Source: an uncultured Bartonella sp.
GTDB taxonomy: Bacteria > Pseudomonadota > Alphaproteobacteria > Rhizobiales > Rhizobiaceae
Assembly: GCA_946478235.1 (NCBI GenBank)
Contig: CAMLBF010000001.1
Coordinates: forward strand, 310,001-374,000
Direction: 5' to 3'
DNA: 64,000 bases
The notes beneath the pieces are model-generated. The model did no database searches. It was not told the DNA's origin and worked only from the letters and a program-made list of their open reading frames with translations. A program made the translations under genes and the position numbers. Below, piece after piece: positions 19,467-30,039 of this stretch; the stretch's first letter is position 1, and each line of letters opens with the position of its first letter.

Positions 19467-21134
19467 TTATTTAGCACCAAGCAGCTTAATGGCGGCTGCA
19501 CGTGCTTCTTCGGTAATATGCTCTCCGGCCAACATACGCGCAATTTCCTCGGCACGCTCTTCAGGCTCCATCTTATGCACATGCGTGATAAGGCGCCCTC
19601 CTTCGCTGTGTTCTGCCTTGCTAATGAGGAAATGCGAATCTGCACGTGCTGCAACTTGCGGTGCATGTGTGACTGAAAGCACTTGAACCTTCTTAGCTAA
19701 TCTGGAAAGCCTCTGTCCAATAGCGTCGGCAACTGCGCCACCAACACCAGTATCAATCTCGTCAAAGACGAGCGTTGGTGCAGATCCACGATCTGCCAAT
19801 GCCACCTTCAAAGCCAATAGAAAGCGCGATAATTCACCGCCTGAAGCAACTTTCATCATTGGTCCAGCGCGCGTTCCTGGATTCGTGCGCACCCAATATT
19901 CAACACGGTCTATACCTTCCGCATTGCGTTGTGTGGCATCACTATTTATCTCAACAATAAATTCGGCACGTTCAAGCTTCAATGCAGGCAATTCTGCCAT
20001 AACAGCAGCAGTCAGGTCTTTTGCACGTGTATGCCTTTTTTGCGATAACGCATCTGCCGCCTTATCATATGCGCTCAATGCGCTTTGCACTTCTTTTTCC
20101 AGTCTAGCTAAGTTTGTTTCGCCCGCATCAAGCTCAGCAAGGTCGGCGTCCATTTGGTCACGCAACTGCGGCAAATTATCAACTGGAACATTATATTTTC
20201 TGGCTGCGCCCCGCAAAGCAAATAGCCGTTCTTCAACCCGCTCTAACTCTTGTGGATCAAAATCCAGTGCACGCATAGCATGATCGACACTGTCTTGTGC
20301 CACACCTAGCGACTGGATAGCCTCATCAATAGCTTTGACAATGGGAGAAACAAGTTCTTCCGCTTCAGAAACTTTTCGCTCTAATCTGCGTACAAAATTC
20401 GACAAGACAGGTATCGGCGATTCCGCACCATTGAGTAGATCACCGGCCTCATTAATATCTGTAGCGATTTTTTCCGCTTTCATCATATCAGTGCGACGGT
20501 TAGCAAGCTCTTCTTCTTCCCCTATTTCAGGGTTGAGTGCGTCAAGTTCTTCAACAGAGGCTCTTAAATAATCTGCTTCTCTTGCGGCCTGTTCAACTTT
20601 TAATTGGTATTTTTTTAGCTCTGTTTCCAAGCCATGCCAGATGCGATAACAGTTTTTAACCTTATCAACGTCATCTGCCAAATCCCCATAGGCATCAAGT
20701 AGGTTACGGTGGGTATCAATATCCACCAAAGCACGATCATCATGCTGTCCATGTATTTCAACGAGTTCATGGCCAATCTGGCGCATGAGCGAAACACTCG
20801 CTGCTTGATCGTTTACAAAAACTCGACTACGCCCATCTGCCGACTGGATGCGCCGCAATATAATATCGCCCTCGTCATCAAGGCCATTTTCCTTGATAAT
20901 ATTTCTTGCTGGATGATTTTTCGGCACGTCAAATACAGCTATAACTTGCCCACTATCCATACCATGGCGAACCAACGAAGCATCGCCACGCCCGCCCAAA
21001 GCGAGAGACAAAGAATCAAGCAAAATAGATTTACCCGCCCCAGTCTCCCCCGTCAGTACCGACAGGCCCGCTTCAAAGGAGATATCGAGCCTTTCGATCA
21101 GAACAATGTCGCGGATCGAAAGCTGTATGAGCAT
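19467..21134 (-). CDS. recN: DNA repair protein RecN
   Basis: RecN is an SMC-like ATPase that acts early in double-strand break repair. The 555-residue protein has Walker A GETGAGKS near 31-38 at the N terminus, a long coiled-coil middle (about 160-360, rich in Glu, Ala and Leu), then VASGGELSRFLLALKVAL (ABC signature) and TLVFDEIDTGVGG (Walker B) in the C-terminal half. VLSVTHAPQVAA follows as the H-loop. The order head-coil-head is that of RecN rather than SMC or RecF. The gene lies 6 bases downstream of bamD and is likely co-transcribed with it. Confidence 0.96.
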   Translation of the reverse strand: MLIQLSIRDIVLIERLDISFEAGLSVLTGETGAGKSILLDSLSLALGGRGDASLVRHGMDSGQVIAVFDVPKNHPARNIIKENGLDDEGDIILRRIQSADGRSRVFVNDQAASVSLMRQIGHELVEIHGQHDDRALVDIDTHRNLLDAYGDLADDVDKVKNCYRIWHGLETELKKYQLKVEQAAREADYLRASVEELDALNPEIGEEEELANRRTDMMKAEKIATDINEAGDLLNGAESPIPVLSNFVRRLERKVSEAEELVSPIVKAIDEAIQSLGVAQDSVDHAMRALDFDPQELERVEERLFALRGAARKYNVPVDNLPQLRDQMDADLAELDAGETNLARLEKEVQSALSAYDKAADALSQKRHTRAKDLTAAVMAELPALKLERAEFIVEINSDATQRNAEGIDRVEYWVRTNPGTRAGPMMKVASGGELSRFLLALKVALADRGSAPTLVFDEIDTGVGGAVADAIGQRLSRLAKKVQVLSVTHAPQVAARADSHFLISKAEHSEGGRLITHVHKMEPEERAEEIARMLAGEHITEEARAAAIKLLGAK

Positions 21135-21140
21135 ATTCGA

Positions 21141-22040
21141 TTAAGACGCCTTTTTGCCGTCAGGTTTAATTTTGTTGACTGCGCGAGAAATCCACGAACC
21201 TTTATTTTCCTGTGGGCTTACGCCACCCTTTTGTAAAAGTTCAAAGGCACTCTTATACCATTTGCTATCAGGATAGTTCTGTCCAAGAACTGCCGCAGCT
21301 GTCTGGGCTTCAGATGTCAATCCCAATGCATAATTGGCTTCTGTCAAGCGATAGAGTGCTTCTTCAATCTGATTGGTATTTGAATATTCCTCAACAACCG
21401 TACGATAACGCTTGATCGCTGCCAAATATTGCTTGCGCTCTTGATAATAGCGGCCAATCTGCATTTCCTTACCGGCGAGCTGCTCACGGCCAAAACGAAT
21501 CTTCGTTTTTGCATCATCCACATATTCCGATTGTGGATAGCGATCGACCACTTCCTGCATAGCAGCAATAGCGCGCTTGGTGTCTTTTTGATCACGTGTA
21601 ATATCCGGTATCTGGCGGAAATAAGCCAAACCAATAATATAATAGGCATAAGCTGCTTCATCAGAGGTTGGATATAGCGAGATATAACGTTTTGCCATAT
21701 TTACGGCTTCGTCATAGTCACCTTTACGATAATTGGTGAAGGCACCCATAACGAGTGATTTACGTGCCCATTCTGTATATGGATGTTGGCGGTCGATAGC
21801 TGCGAACTTTTTGGAAGCCTCGCCCAAACGCCCAGCGTCCAAGTTGGCCAGTGCCTGATTATAAAGCACATCCGGCTTTTCAATTGTTTCTACATAAGAC
21901 GTAAGATCAACATCTTTATCTTTTTTGGAGCACCCGGCCGTTAAACATACGCTACCAAGTAAAATCCCAACCAATATTTTACGGGCAAAACTTGAATTTA
22001 GATCCACAGCGTTTTTTATATACGAACTAGACTTCGTCAT
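21141..22040 (-). CDS. bamD: Outer-membrane assembly lipoprotein BamD
   Basis: BamD is the essential lipoprotein partner of BamA in the complex that inserts beta-barrel proteins into the outer membrane. The 299-residue precursor has a signal peptide with a lipobox (VCLTAGC, lipidated Cys near 37). Tetratricopeptide-type repeats follow: [59 protein letters not shown] and [19 protein letters not shown], each read over short stretches. The position between lpxC and recN is the standard one. Its ATG at 22040 is preceded by GGAGAAAGC. A 217-bp gap separates it from lpxC. Confidence 0.94.
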   Translation of the reverse strand: MTKSSSYIKNAVDLNSSFARKILVGILLGSVCLTAGCSKKDKDVDLTSYVETIEKPDVLYNQALANLDAGRLGEASKKFAAIDRQHPYTEWARKSLVMGAFTNYRKGDYDEAVNMAKRYISLYPTSDEAAYAYYIIGLAYFRQIPDITRDQKDTKRAIAAMQEVVDRYPQSEYVDDAKTKIRFGREQLAGKEMQIGRYYQERKQYLAAIKRYRTVVEEYSNTNQIEEALYRLTEANYALGLTSEAQTAAAVLGQNYPDSKWYKSAFELLQKGGVSPQENKGSWISRAVNKIKPDGKKAS

Positions 22041-22257
22041 GCTTTCTCCGGCCTTTCGGCGCTCTTTTTAAAACAAAGACCCTGTTAAAAACGTTAACAG
22101 GTATTATTACTCGCTCGAGCATAAACCACAATCTTAGATAATCAGCAACCAATTACCTAATAAATTAACATTGAATTAGCCGATTTCACCCCTATTGGTC
22201 AATCGTTCGTTGAAACAACAATAATAACAAGCCGTTTAAAACAAGTAGTTTTCAACG

Positions 22258-23163
22258 TTATTTTTCATCAATAGTACAGATTTCATAAGCAGAACTGTCT
22301 TCAAGAACAGCGCGAACCAATTGTGCATTCAAAGCATGTCCCCCCCGCAACGAGCGAAATTGACCGATAAATGGGTGCCCTAACAAAGCTGTATCCCCAA
22401 TAGCATCCAACAATTTATGGCGAACAAATTCATTTTCATAATAGGTGCCTTGTGGATTAACAATGCGCTCATCAACGCCGATAACCAACGAATTCTCCAG
22501 TGAAGACCCCAAGGCCATTCCGGCTGCCCAAAGTGTTTCCACATCTTTTAAAAAGCCGAATGTGCGGGCTCGCGAAACTTCCGCTTTATAATCATCCCTA
22601 TCGAGATCAAATATAAATTGGCTTTCGCCAATTATTGGCGTCGCAAAAGCAATTGCGACATCAAACTGCCGACCATAAAATGGAACAAATTCTGCAAAGC
22701 CACTTTTTGATTCGACTCTAACGTGCTTCTGAATGCGCAAGTATTGGCGTTTAGCGTTTTGTATTTTAACACCTGCCTCATCAAAAGCTTTGCAATAACT
22801 CCATGCACCACCATCCAAGATTGGCAGTTCATTATTGGATACTTCAATAGTCAAATTATCCAGATTATAGGCTGTTATAGCAGACATCAGATGTTCGATT
22901 GTTTCAACACGCAATTCCCCTTTTCCCAGCACTGTCGAAAGTTCTGTAGCGCCTGTCTCGCTTGATATAGCATGAAAACGTTGTTTTTGACCGTTCATGG
23001 TTTCACGAATGAAGACTATTCCCGTGTCATGGTCTGCCGGATGAATTTTCAGGGTTGATGGTGTACCACTATGCACGCCATGACCTGTCAACGTCACAAC
23101 AGAATTTAAAGTCGATTGATACTTTGGGAAAATATCATCTTTGGTTGAACCAGTCATATTCAT
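22258..23163 (-). CDS. lpxC: UDP-3-O-acyl-N-acetylglucosamine deacetylase
   Basis: LpxC is the zinc enzyme that commits the cell to lipid A synthesis. The 301-residue protein has the N-terminal LTGHGVHSG motif and the zinc-binding SVEHLMSA-equivalent, here ETIEHLMSAI near 85 with the first His. ELPILDGGAW comes near 110. The second half has HKLLDAIGDTALLGHPFIG near 250, with the other zinc ligands and the catalytic His nearby. An N-terminal tail of about 20 residues precedes the fold. The ATG at 23163 is the first in frame with the family start. A terminator in the ftsZ-lpxC gap means it needs its own promoter. Confidence 0.96.
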   Translation of the reverse strand: MNMTGSTKDDIFPKYQSTLNSVVTLTGHGVHSGTPSTLKIHPADHDTGIVFIRETMNGQKQRFHAISSETGATELSTVLGKGELRVETIEHLMSAITAYNLDNLTIEVSNNELPILDGGAWSYCKAFDEAGVKIQNAKRQYLRIQKHVRVESKSGFAEFVPFYGRQFDVAIAFATPIIGESQFIFDLDRDDYKAEVSRARTFGFLKDVETLWAAGMALGSSLENSLVIGVDERIVNPQGTYYENEFVRHKLLDAIGDTALLGHPFIGQFRSLRGGHALNAQLVRAVLEDSSAYEICTIDEK

Positions 23164-23464
23164 CTATCTTTCAACGCCAGAATTATTCAGTCTTGAGAAT
23201 TATTAGCATTTTTTCAATCTGCCTTCGAGTGCAGATTGAAAGATATGGCGATCAATTTTTACGACTAAATTGTCATATGCATTCCAAGCAACGGAAAATC
23301 ACCATTATAAAGATATCACCCTATTTTTCTCCGGTTGATAAAACAAAATAAAAAAACCGCTGTTTTGCAACAGCGGTTAATTCGAGAAGGTTTTGGGGCT
23401 TTGTGGTATAAGTCTGTCTTTATTGAAAGACTTATACCTTTTTCTCTATAGCTATGACCTTTTA
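23164..23464. other. ftsZ-lpxC gap
   Basis: About 300 bp with no gene. It holds the ftsZ terminator (23355-23378) and must hold the lpxC promoter, but I cannot point to a convincing -35/-10 pair. The sequence between 23170 and 23350 is AT-rich with A and T runs. Confidence 0.6.
23355..23378 (-). terminator. Rho-independent terminator of ftsZ and the dcw cluster
   Basis: Minus-strand reading gives the 10-bp stem AACCGCTGTT/AACAGCGGTT with a four-base GCAA loop, followed by seven T. It begins about 90 bases after the ftsZ stop and closes the division and cell wall cluster before lpxC. Confidence 0.9.
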
Positions 23465-25255
23465 TCAGTTAGCCTGACGGCGAAGAAATGCCGGAATTTC
23501 CAACTGATCTTCTTCACTCATTGGCGCACGATTTTGTGGTTGCATTGGCTGCTGTGGACGCATTTGCGGCTCAGCGGCACGACGTGGCGCATAAACTGCT
23601 GCGTCAGGCGAAATTGTGCGACGTGGATCTGTTGAAGGCATTACTGGCTCACGATGTGATGATCTTGCAGCAGGTTCTAAACGCCCTGCAGGCTCTTCAT
23701 CACGATGCATCAAGCTTTGTGTCAACTTCTGCCACAAACTGCGTGGTCCTTGTTGCGGTGCTTGCTGATTGGAAGCAGCACTGGCTTTTTCACGTGCAAC
23801 TGGTGGAAAATCGCGTAGTTCTGGCATACGAACTGGTGTTTGACGAGGTTGCTGTGCTACCGGTCTTTCCTGCATAGCTGGCACTTCTGTCATTTCATCC
23901 AAAACGCGTGCTGTTGCTTCCATTGACACATTTGGTGTCATAGGTTGCTGTGGTACTACACGGCTTTGCATACGAGGAGCCTGTTGTGCTTGCGCAACTT
24001 GTTGATTTTGTGCAGCAGCTGCAACCTGAACCTGTGGGTTGCTGCGCTGTGGCATAACAGGTGTTTGCGCCACAGGTGTCTTAAATAACTGGCTTTGTGG
24101 GCGGAACGGCTCTTCAATCGGACGGTTCATCTCAACTTCAAGTTCTTCCATGACCTCTACCATGCCTTGCGGACGTGGTTCGGCAATATGTGCCTTCTGC
24201 ACACCTGGGATAGGCTGATTACCTTCTACCTTACGAACAGGGTTGACTAATGAGTTACCCATATTGCCCGTATCTGTTCCTTCAACAGACATACGGTCAA
24301 TACCCGTTGCAACAACAGAAACACGAATGACACCTTCAAGTGATTCATCATCAATTGCACCAAAGATGACGTTTGCGTCAGCATCAACTTCTTCACGGAT
24401 ACGGTTGGCAGCTTCATCAACCTCAAACAAGGTTAAGTCACGTCCACCGGTGATAGAAATCAACAATCCACGTGCGCCACGCATTGAGGTTTCATCAAGC
24501 AGTGGGTTGGCAATAGCGGCTTCGGCAGCTGCAAGTGCACGATTTTCACCAGAAGCTTCGCCGGTTCCCATCATTGCACGGCCCATTTCATGCATCACAG
24601 AGCGGACATCAGCAAAATCAAGATTGATTAAACCTTCCTTGATCATAAGATCTGTGATGGAAGCAACACCAGAATAAAGCACTTGGTCTGCCATCATAAA
24701 GGCATCAGCAAATGTTGTTTGTTCGTTTGCGATACGGAAAAGATTTTGGTTTGGAATAACAATCAATGTATCAACACATTGTTGCAATTCTTCAATACCG
24801 GCTTCAGCCGTTTTCATACGGCGTGCACCTTCAAAATGGAAAGGCTTTGTAACGACACCAACAGTCAAAATGCCTTTTTCACGTGCAGCGCGAGCAACAA
24901 CCGGTGCAGCGCCCGTACCGGTACCACCACCCATACCGCAGGTAATGAATACCATATGCGAATTACCAAGATGGTCGATAATTTCATCAAGGCATTCTTC
25001 AGCAGCAGCTTGACCAACTTCTGGCAGTGCACCAGCACCCAAGCCTTCAGTTACAGCGGCACCAAGTTGAATAACACGATCAGCCTTTGACATCGTCAAA
25101 GCTTGCGCATCGGTATTGGCAACAACAAAGTCAACGCCCTGTAATCCGGCATTAATCATGTTGTTAACGGCGTTGCCGCCGCCGCCGCCTACACCGAAAA
25201 CAGTGATACGTGGCTTAAGCTCGGTGATGTCCGGCTCGTGCAGATTGATTGTCAT
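23465..25255 (-). CDS. ftsZ: Cell division GTPase FtsZ, with long C-terminal linker
   Basis: FtsZ is the tubulin-like GTPase that forms the division ring. The start ATG at 25255 is preferred over 25291 because GAAGGA lies just before it and FtsZ of this group begins MTINLHxPDI. The GTPase domain shows [13 protein letters not shown] near 25, the tubulin signature [10 protein letters not shown] near 110, and NLDFADV near 210. After about residue 320 comes a long linker rich in Gln, Pro, Val and Arg (to about 580), then the conserved tail [10 protein letters not shown], which binds FtsA and other partners. At 596 residues it has the long form usual in Hyphomicrobiales. It lies 69 bp downstream of ftsA. 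Confidence 0.97.
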   Translation of the reverse strand: MTINLHEPDITELKPRITVFGVGGGGGNAVNNMINAGLQGVDFVVANTDAQALTMSKADRVIQLGAAVTEGLGAGALPEVGQAAAEECLDEIIDHLGNSHMVFITCGMGGGTGTGAAPVVARAAREKGILTVGVVTKPFHFEGARRMKTAEAGIEELQQCVDTLIVIPNQNLFRIANEQTTFADAFMMADQVLYSGVASITDLMIKEGLINLDFADVRSVMHEMGRAMMGTGEASGENRALAAAEAAIANPLLDETSMRGARGLLISITGGRDLTLFEVDEAANRIREEVDADANVIFGAIDDESLEGVIRVSVVATGIDRMSVEGTDTGNMGNSLVNPVRKVEGNQPIPGVQKAHIAEPRPQGMVEVMEELEVEMNRPIEEPFRPQSQLFKTPVAQTPVMPQRSNPQVQVAAAAQNQQVAQAQQAPRMQSRVVPQQPMTPNVSMEATARVLDEMTEVPAMQERPVAQQPRQTPVRMPELRDFPPVAREKASAASNQQAPQQGPRSLWQKLTQSLMHRDEEPAGRLEPAARSSHREPVMPSTDPRRTISPDAAVYAPRRAAEPQMRPQQPMQPQNRAPMSEEDQLEIPAFLRRQAN

Positions 25256-25324
25256 TCTTTTTTCCTTCTCATAAAGCACCGCAAAGCCCATAGCGGTAGA
25301 AATAAGTTATACTGTAACGTCTAC

Positions 25325-26623
25325 TCAAAAACTCTCGCGAAGCCATTGGCCCACGCGTTGAAATCGTCCACCTGTGCCAGTTTTCATTTGGCCAATACTA
25401 TGAACAAATTTCTCTTCGAAACTGGCTGTCTGCGGATAGATCATCAATCCAACAACAGCCGAAAATGCTGCCCCTTTTGCCAAAGTTGGCAAACCAGAAA
25501 CCCCCAATGGACGCCCGACACGTACATTGCGTCCTAATATCTTACGTGCTGTTTCTGGCAAACCGGTTAATTGGCTTCCACCACCCGTCAAAACAACGCG
25601 CTTGCCGATAACATGCCCAAATCCTGAACGGTTGAGACGATCGCGCACCATTTCCAATGTCTCTTCAACACGCGCCTGAATGATACGTGTGAGAACAGCA
25701 CGGGGATATTGTGTTTCATTCTGTTCACCAGCGATTGGCGAAATGCTGATCATATGACGGTCATCAATACCACCGGATAAAGCTGATCCATGCATAACCT
25801 TAAGTCGTTCGGCGGCTTCAAGCGGCATAGAAAAACCACGAGCAATATCAAGAGTTACATGATTGCCGCCAACTGGAATTGCATCAGCATGGACAAAACG
25901 GTTTTCTGAAAAAACTGAAAAAGTTGTTGTACCGCCACCAAGATCAATACAGGCTGCGCCCAAACGCGCCTCATCATCAACCAAAACGGAAAGCCCACTT
26001 GCAAAAGGTGTTGCAACCATAGCTTCAACACTGATATGCGCGCGATTGATACACGCTTCCAGATTACGCAATGGCACACTTTCAGCCGTCATAACGTGGA
26101 CATCCACGCCAAGCAAATCACCCGACATACCAACTGGATCAGAAATGCCCTTTTCACCATCCAAAGAATATGAAAGCGGTACCGAATGAACAATATGGCG
26201 ATCAAGACCGAAAGCATGACGCGAAGCATCTGCCAATACGGTACGAACATCGCGCTCGGTAACTTCACGTCCACTAACGTCAGTACTACCATGGACTACA
26301 ACGCTTTTAAGGCGCGCAGATGAAAAATTCACGATAAGTGAATCAACAATTAAGCCCGACATTTTTTCGGCGGCATCAACAGCAAGTCGAACAGCCTGTT
26401 CAGCAGCAGCCATATCCATAACCACGCCGGACTTAATACCACGTGATCTTTGAACGCCGAAGCCTAAGATTTCAATGTGATGCGTGCGACCTGGCAGATA
26501 TTGCGTATGGTCAAGCGGACGCAATCGAGCAATAACGCAGACAACCTTACTTGATCCCACATCAAGCACGGTCAACAAGCGCGTTTTGCGCAATCCGCCA
26601 TGACCTGAACCAAGCAAATTCAT
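25325..26623 (-). CDS. ftsA: Cell division protein FtsA
   Basis: FtsA is an actin-like ATPase that ties FtsZ filaments to the membrane. The 432-residue protein has the phosphate-1 motif TVLDVGSSKVVCVIA near 19, the 1C domain typical of FtsA (residues about 90-170), the phosphate-2 motif ACIDLGGGTTTFSVF near 225 and VVLTGGGSQLTG near 345. The C terminus ends RFQRVGQWLRESF, an amphipathic helix fitting the membrane-targeting sequence. Its start overlaps the ftsQ stop by four bases (ATGA), so the two are translationally coupled. Confidence 0.97.
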   Translation of the reverse strand: MNLLGSGHGGLRKTRLLTVLDVGSSKVVCVIARLRPLDHTQYLPGRTHHIEILGFGVQRSRGIKSGVVMDMAAAEQAVRLAVDAAEKMSGLIVDSLIVNFSSARLKSVVVHGSTDVSGREVTERDVRTVLADASRHAFGLDRHIVHSVPLSYSLDGEKGISDPVGMSGDLLGVDVHVMTAESVPLRNLEACINRAHISVEAMVATPFASGLSVLVDDEARLGAACIDLGGGTTTFSVFSENRFVHADAIPVGGNHVTLDIARGFSMPLEAAERLKVMHGSALSGGIDDRHMISISPIAGEQNETQYPRAVLTRIIQARVEETLEMVRDRLNRSGFGHVIGKRVVLTGGGSQLTGLPETARKILGRNVRVGRPLGVSGLPTLAKGAAFSAVVGLMIYPQTASFEEKFVHSIGQMKTGTGGRFQRVGQWLRESF

Positions 26624-27549
26624 GCGTGACCTGCCTTCTGCGCCTTCAAGCGACGCTCTTCTTCCTTTACGACCTGATTACGACGCTCTAGCGCTTCATC
26701 CGATAGCGCAACAGTCATACGATCAGGCAAACGCAGATCAACACTCAAAACATCCCGCGAAAATAAGCCTTGTTCTTTATCTGCCTTAACTGCATCTGCA
26801 AGGCGAGCCATTGCATTTATTTCAGGCAATTTAATACGCACACCGTTATCCAGAAGTATATCCCACCGACGATCTCCAACACGCACATAAGCGCGCACGT
26901 GATCGTGAATGTCTGGAAATGCAGCAACCTGTTTTACAAAGTCCTGCGCTTTGGCATCAGCACCAGCACCAACAACCAGTGGCAAATCTCCAACCAGACC
27001 AGGTCTGAATGGCACAATGACACGCCCTTCATCGTCGATAATGTCAAGCTTATCTTCATGCTGCCAAATTGCATAAGGTTGACGTTCTACCAATGAAACA
27101 CGGACTCGGTTTGGATAGACTTTTTGCACATCGACAGATTGCACCCAAGGAAGTTTTTCCAAGTCTTCGCGTGCAGCTGTCGCATCAAATCCAATCATGG
27201 ATGTTTCGCCATCAAGACCCAATGCCGACAGAACATCAAGTTCCGACATTCTTTTATTTCCGGCAATATCCACGTCTTCCACGGCAAAGCCAAATGTGGA
27301 GGTCGTCGCCTTCAACACATCGTCTGTGTGCCCCCCAGCAGAAATACCATAGGCCGCCGACGCACCGATAAAAAATACGAATGCAACCGTACCAAAATGG
27401 CGAGGCACATCAATGTCAGCCAAGACAAAATGAAAGACAGCGCGCCGAAACCGCCGATAAAGGCGGGGCAGCAACGACATCGCCGATGTCGAAAAACTAT
27501 CTGCCTGTTGACCGTTCAACGCATACACGACGCGTCCTCCACCATCCAT
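26620..27549 (-). CDS. ftsQ: Cell division protein FtsQ
   Basis: FtsQ is a bitopic divisome protein that links FtsB/FtsL to the septal synthases. The 309-residue frame has an N-terminal cytoplasmic part, a membrane helix ([21 protein letters not shown], read in pieces, about 52-72), then the POTRA domain starting [23 protein letters not shown] and the FtsQ-type beta domain with [28 protein letters not shown] near 135-160. The ATG at 27549 overlaps ddl by 34 bases; an ATG at 27480 is possible but has no ribosome site, whereas GGTGACC stands before 27549. Confidence 0.94.
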   Translation of the reverse strand: MDGGGRVVYALNGQQADSFSTSAMSLLPRLYRRFRRAVFHFVLADIDVPRHFGTVAFVFFIGASAAYGISAGGHTDDVLKATTSTFGFAVEDVDIAGNKRMSELDVLSALGLDGETSMIGFDATAAREDLEKLPWVQSVDVQKVYPNRVRVSLVERQPYAIWQHEDKLDIIDDEGRVIVPFRPGLVGDLPLVVGAGADAKAQDFVKQVAAFPDIHDHVRAYVRVGDRRWDILLDNGVRIKLPEINAMARLADAVKADKEQGLFSRDVLSVDLRLPDRMTVALSDEALERRNQVVKEEERRLKAQKAGHA

Positions 27550-28436
27550 TTTACAAGGTCACCAAATGAATGACCCGACACCTTGGCAATATCTGGAACA
27601 AGAGAAGTTGGTGTCATTCCTGGTTGTGTATTGATTTCCAACCAAACCAACTCACCCTTCTCCTCGTCATAACGAAAATCTGATCGACTGACACCACGAC
27701 AACCAATTGCCTGATGCGCAGCCACAGACATCAATTGCACATTTTGGTAAATAATTGGTGAAAGTGGTGCAGGACAAACGTGTCTTGAACCACCCGGTTT
27801 GTATTTTGAGTTGAAGTCGTAAAACTTGTAGCCTTCATCAGGAACAATCTCGCACACATCAAGTGCCATCTCACCAATCACCGCGCATGTCAGTTCCCGA
27901 CCAGCAATATATTTCTCAACGATAACATCATCACCATAATGCCATTCTGCCTCACCCAACTCTTTCGGTGGACGTGCCTGATCGGCGGTTACAATAACAA
28001 CACCGAAGCTTGACCCTTCACAAACAGGCTTCACAACATAAGGTGGCTCAATAGGGTGTTTATCTCTAATATCAAAACGGCTCATGACGCGTGAGGGAGC
28101 AACAGCTACACCTTGCGTACTGGCAACAATTTTTGCCCGCCCTTTATCCATTGCCAAAGCAGATGCCAAAACACCTGAATGCGTGTAAGGTATTTGTAAA
28201 AATTCAAGTATTCCCTGAATACGACCATCTTCACCAAAGATACCATGCAAGGCATTAAAGGCGACATCAGGCCGCAAATGAGACAGCACAGAGGCCACAT
28301 CGCGCCCCACATCAACCTTGGTAACTTTATAGCCTTCTTGTTCAAGAGCTTTAGCGCACGCTTCGCCAGATGATAGACTAACAGACCGTTCTGATGAAAA
28401 ACCACCCATCAGTAGTGCAACATGCTTTTTAGTCAT
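27516..28436 (-). CDS. ddl: D-alanine--D-alanine ligase
   Basis: Ddl joins two D-alanines with ATP to make the dipeptide used by MurF. The 306-residue protein has the ATP-grasp plan: [19 protein letters not shown] at the N terminus with the substrate Glu, [15 protein letters not shown] near 65, [14 protein letters not shown] near 145, and the metal-site ending [15 protein letters not shown] near 272. I take the ATG at 28436 rather than 28475 because GAGGGG stands eight bases before it. Its 3' end overlaps ftsQ by 34 bases. Upstream there is an unusual 639-bp gene-free gap before murB. Confidence 0.96.
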   Translation of the reverse strand: MTKKHVALLMGGFSSERSVSLSSGEACAKALEQEGYKVTKVDVGRDVASVLSHLRPDVAFNALHGIFGEDGRIQGILEFLQIPYTHSGVLASALAMDKGRAKIVASTQGVAVAPSRVMSRFDIRDKHPIEPPYVVKPVCEGSSFGVVIVTADQARPPKELGEAEWHYGDDVIVEKYIAGRELTCAVIGEMALDVCEIVPDEGYKFYDFNSKYKPGGSRHVCPAPLSPIIYQNVQLMSVAAHQAIGCRGVSRSDFRYDEEKGELVWLEINTQPGMTPTSLVPDIAKVSGHSFGDLVKWMVEDASCMR

Positions 28437-29075
28437 ATCAAAACCCCTCATAAACCACCAAATATAGTCCTTCAAAACACAAACAATACTATCAGTAGAG
28501 TAAATCAGGATTCATCGTTTCGAATCAAAGGACTAGCATCGAGGTCAATGAATCAGAAACAGCCATGTAAAACAAGTGCTACACGCTGCAAGATGCTGAT
28601 TCGTAAGGCAAAATTACCGACATGTCCTTGAAATGACTCATAGATTTTTTTTCATTATTTTTAATGATGTATTTACCATAAAAAATTGGGCGGCATCTCG
28701 CATTACTTAGTCAATAGTTTAGCTGTACAGACATGATAAAAATTTAAAATAAATGCATTTGTGACACAGTTCTCCCAAAGGCACCAAAAGACTAAAATAT
28801 TGCCGATTAAGAATTAGAGAAACTTTTGCAAAATCCAACTGATCTTGCGGCATTATATTGCATCTAGCAATAACTATAAAAACCGAAGATTAACTGTCAT
28901 TATCACTATTAAACACCGCTTCGTTAACCATTTCATTCTTTGAATGAGATGCAAACAGGTTGTCATGTTTACCATGTTTTTGTTAAAAATGCTTATCGCC
29001 AAACCAATCGGTTTACTCCTAATATTGGCTTATGTAGCCAATTGGATAAATATGACTATCAGTCAAATCATACGA
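28437..29075. other. 639-bp gene-free gap inside the dcw cluster
   Basis: The genes on both sides are minus-strand and otherwise nearly touching, but nothing codes here. No minus-strand frame of useful length is present. A plus-strand frame (28944-29348) begins in the gap and runs antisense through the end of murB; it is best read as chance. The sequence is AT-rich with many A/T runs. It may hold a promoter for ddl-ftsQAZ, but I see no clear element, and no terminator hairpin. Confidence 0.7.
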
Positions 29076-30035
29076 CTAATCAGGCAAAAAGGGTGTCACT
29101 TCATGGCCGGGAAGAAAAGCGCCTATCCGTTTAATTTCCCAATGAAGATTAATCTTGCTCTTTTCATAAACACGTTGACGGACAGTCTCGCCCAAAAGCT
29201 CCAGATCATAGGCTGTAGCGTTACCGGTATTAATCATGAAATTACAGTGCATGGTGCTCATTTCGGCACCACCTATTTTCAACCCCCGACAGCCAGCTTC
29301 GTCAATAACTTTCCATGCCGATGTGCCTTCCGGATTACGAAAGGTTGACCCACCCGTTTTTTCACGAATTGGCTGCACAGCCTCACGATGCGCTATAGCT
29401 TCATCCATAGCCTTACGGATATCGTCTTTGTCACCTTTTGGTCCTTGTAGCAAAGCACCAACAAAAATGAGGTCATCAGGCACATTTGAATGACGATAAG
29501 AGTATTGCATATCAGCCAAACTCAAAATGTGACGTTTACCCGTGCGATCAAGTGCATAAACTTCAACAACGTGCTCTGCTGTTTCACCACCATTCGCACC
29601 ACCATTCATTTTCAGTGCGCCACCGAGATTACCCGGTATACCGCAGTAAAAATGCATACCGGCAATACCGGCTTCTAATGCTACTGTTGCAATACGTTTA
29701 TCGGTTGTTGCGGCGCCTGCAAAAAATTGGGTAGGAGACACTTGCTGTGTTTCGCCAAAACCTTTTGCCGAAAGCCTGATTGTAATACCGGGAATACCAC
29801 CATCACGAATGAGAAGATTTGACCCAATACCTACAATCGTAAGAGGAATATCTTTAGGGGTATTTTGCAGGAAAAAAGTAAGGTCTGCCTCGTCTGCTGG
29901 CTGATAAAACACTTCTGCAAGGCCACCAGTTCTAAACCATGTAACCTTGCTCATATCGACATTGGCAGTGATACGCCCCCGAAGTCCTGCCAATGAAGGT
30001 TGTAAATCCTTTAAGAGTTCTTCGCCATCATTCAT
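29076..30035 (-). CDS. murB: UDP-N-acetylenolpyruvoylglucosamine reductase
   Basis: MurB reduces the enolpyruvyl group to make UDP-MurNAc, with FAD and NADPH. The 319-residue protein shows [14 protein letters not shown] near 33, the FAD-binding [14 protein letters not shown] near 70, [20 protein letters not shown] near 130, the YSYRHSNVP stretch near 168, and [10 protein letters not shown] near 228 with the catalytic Ser. A Glu near the end in [13 protein letters not shown] is the other acid of the site. Type II-like spacing is present in the YRHS block. It is four bases downstream of murC and part of the same run. Confidence 0.95.
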   Translation of the reverse strand: MNDGEELLKDLQPSLAGLRGRITANVDMSKVTWFRTGGLAEVFYQPADEADLTFFLQNTPKDIPLTIVGIGSNLLIRDGGIPGITIRLSAKGFGETQQVSPTQFFAGAATTDKRIATVALEAGIAGMHFYCGIPGNLGGALKMNGGANGGETAEHVVEVYALDRTGKRHILSLADMQYSYRHSNVPDDLIFVGALLQGPKGDKDDIRKAMDEAIAHREAVQPIREKTGGSTFRNPEGTSAWKVIDEAGCRGLKIGGAEMSTMHCNFMINTGNATAYDLELLGETVRQRVYEKSKINLHWEIKRIGAFLPGHEVTPFLPD

Positions 30036-30039
30036 GTGA

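Noticed and set aside
28944-29348. Plus-strand hydrophobic frame of 134 codons
   Set aside because: Most of it is antisense to the well-conserved end of murB; the rest is AT-rich and hydrophobic by composition.
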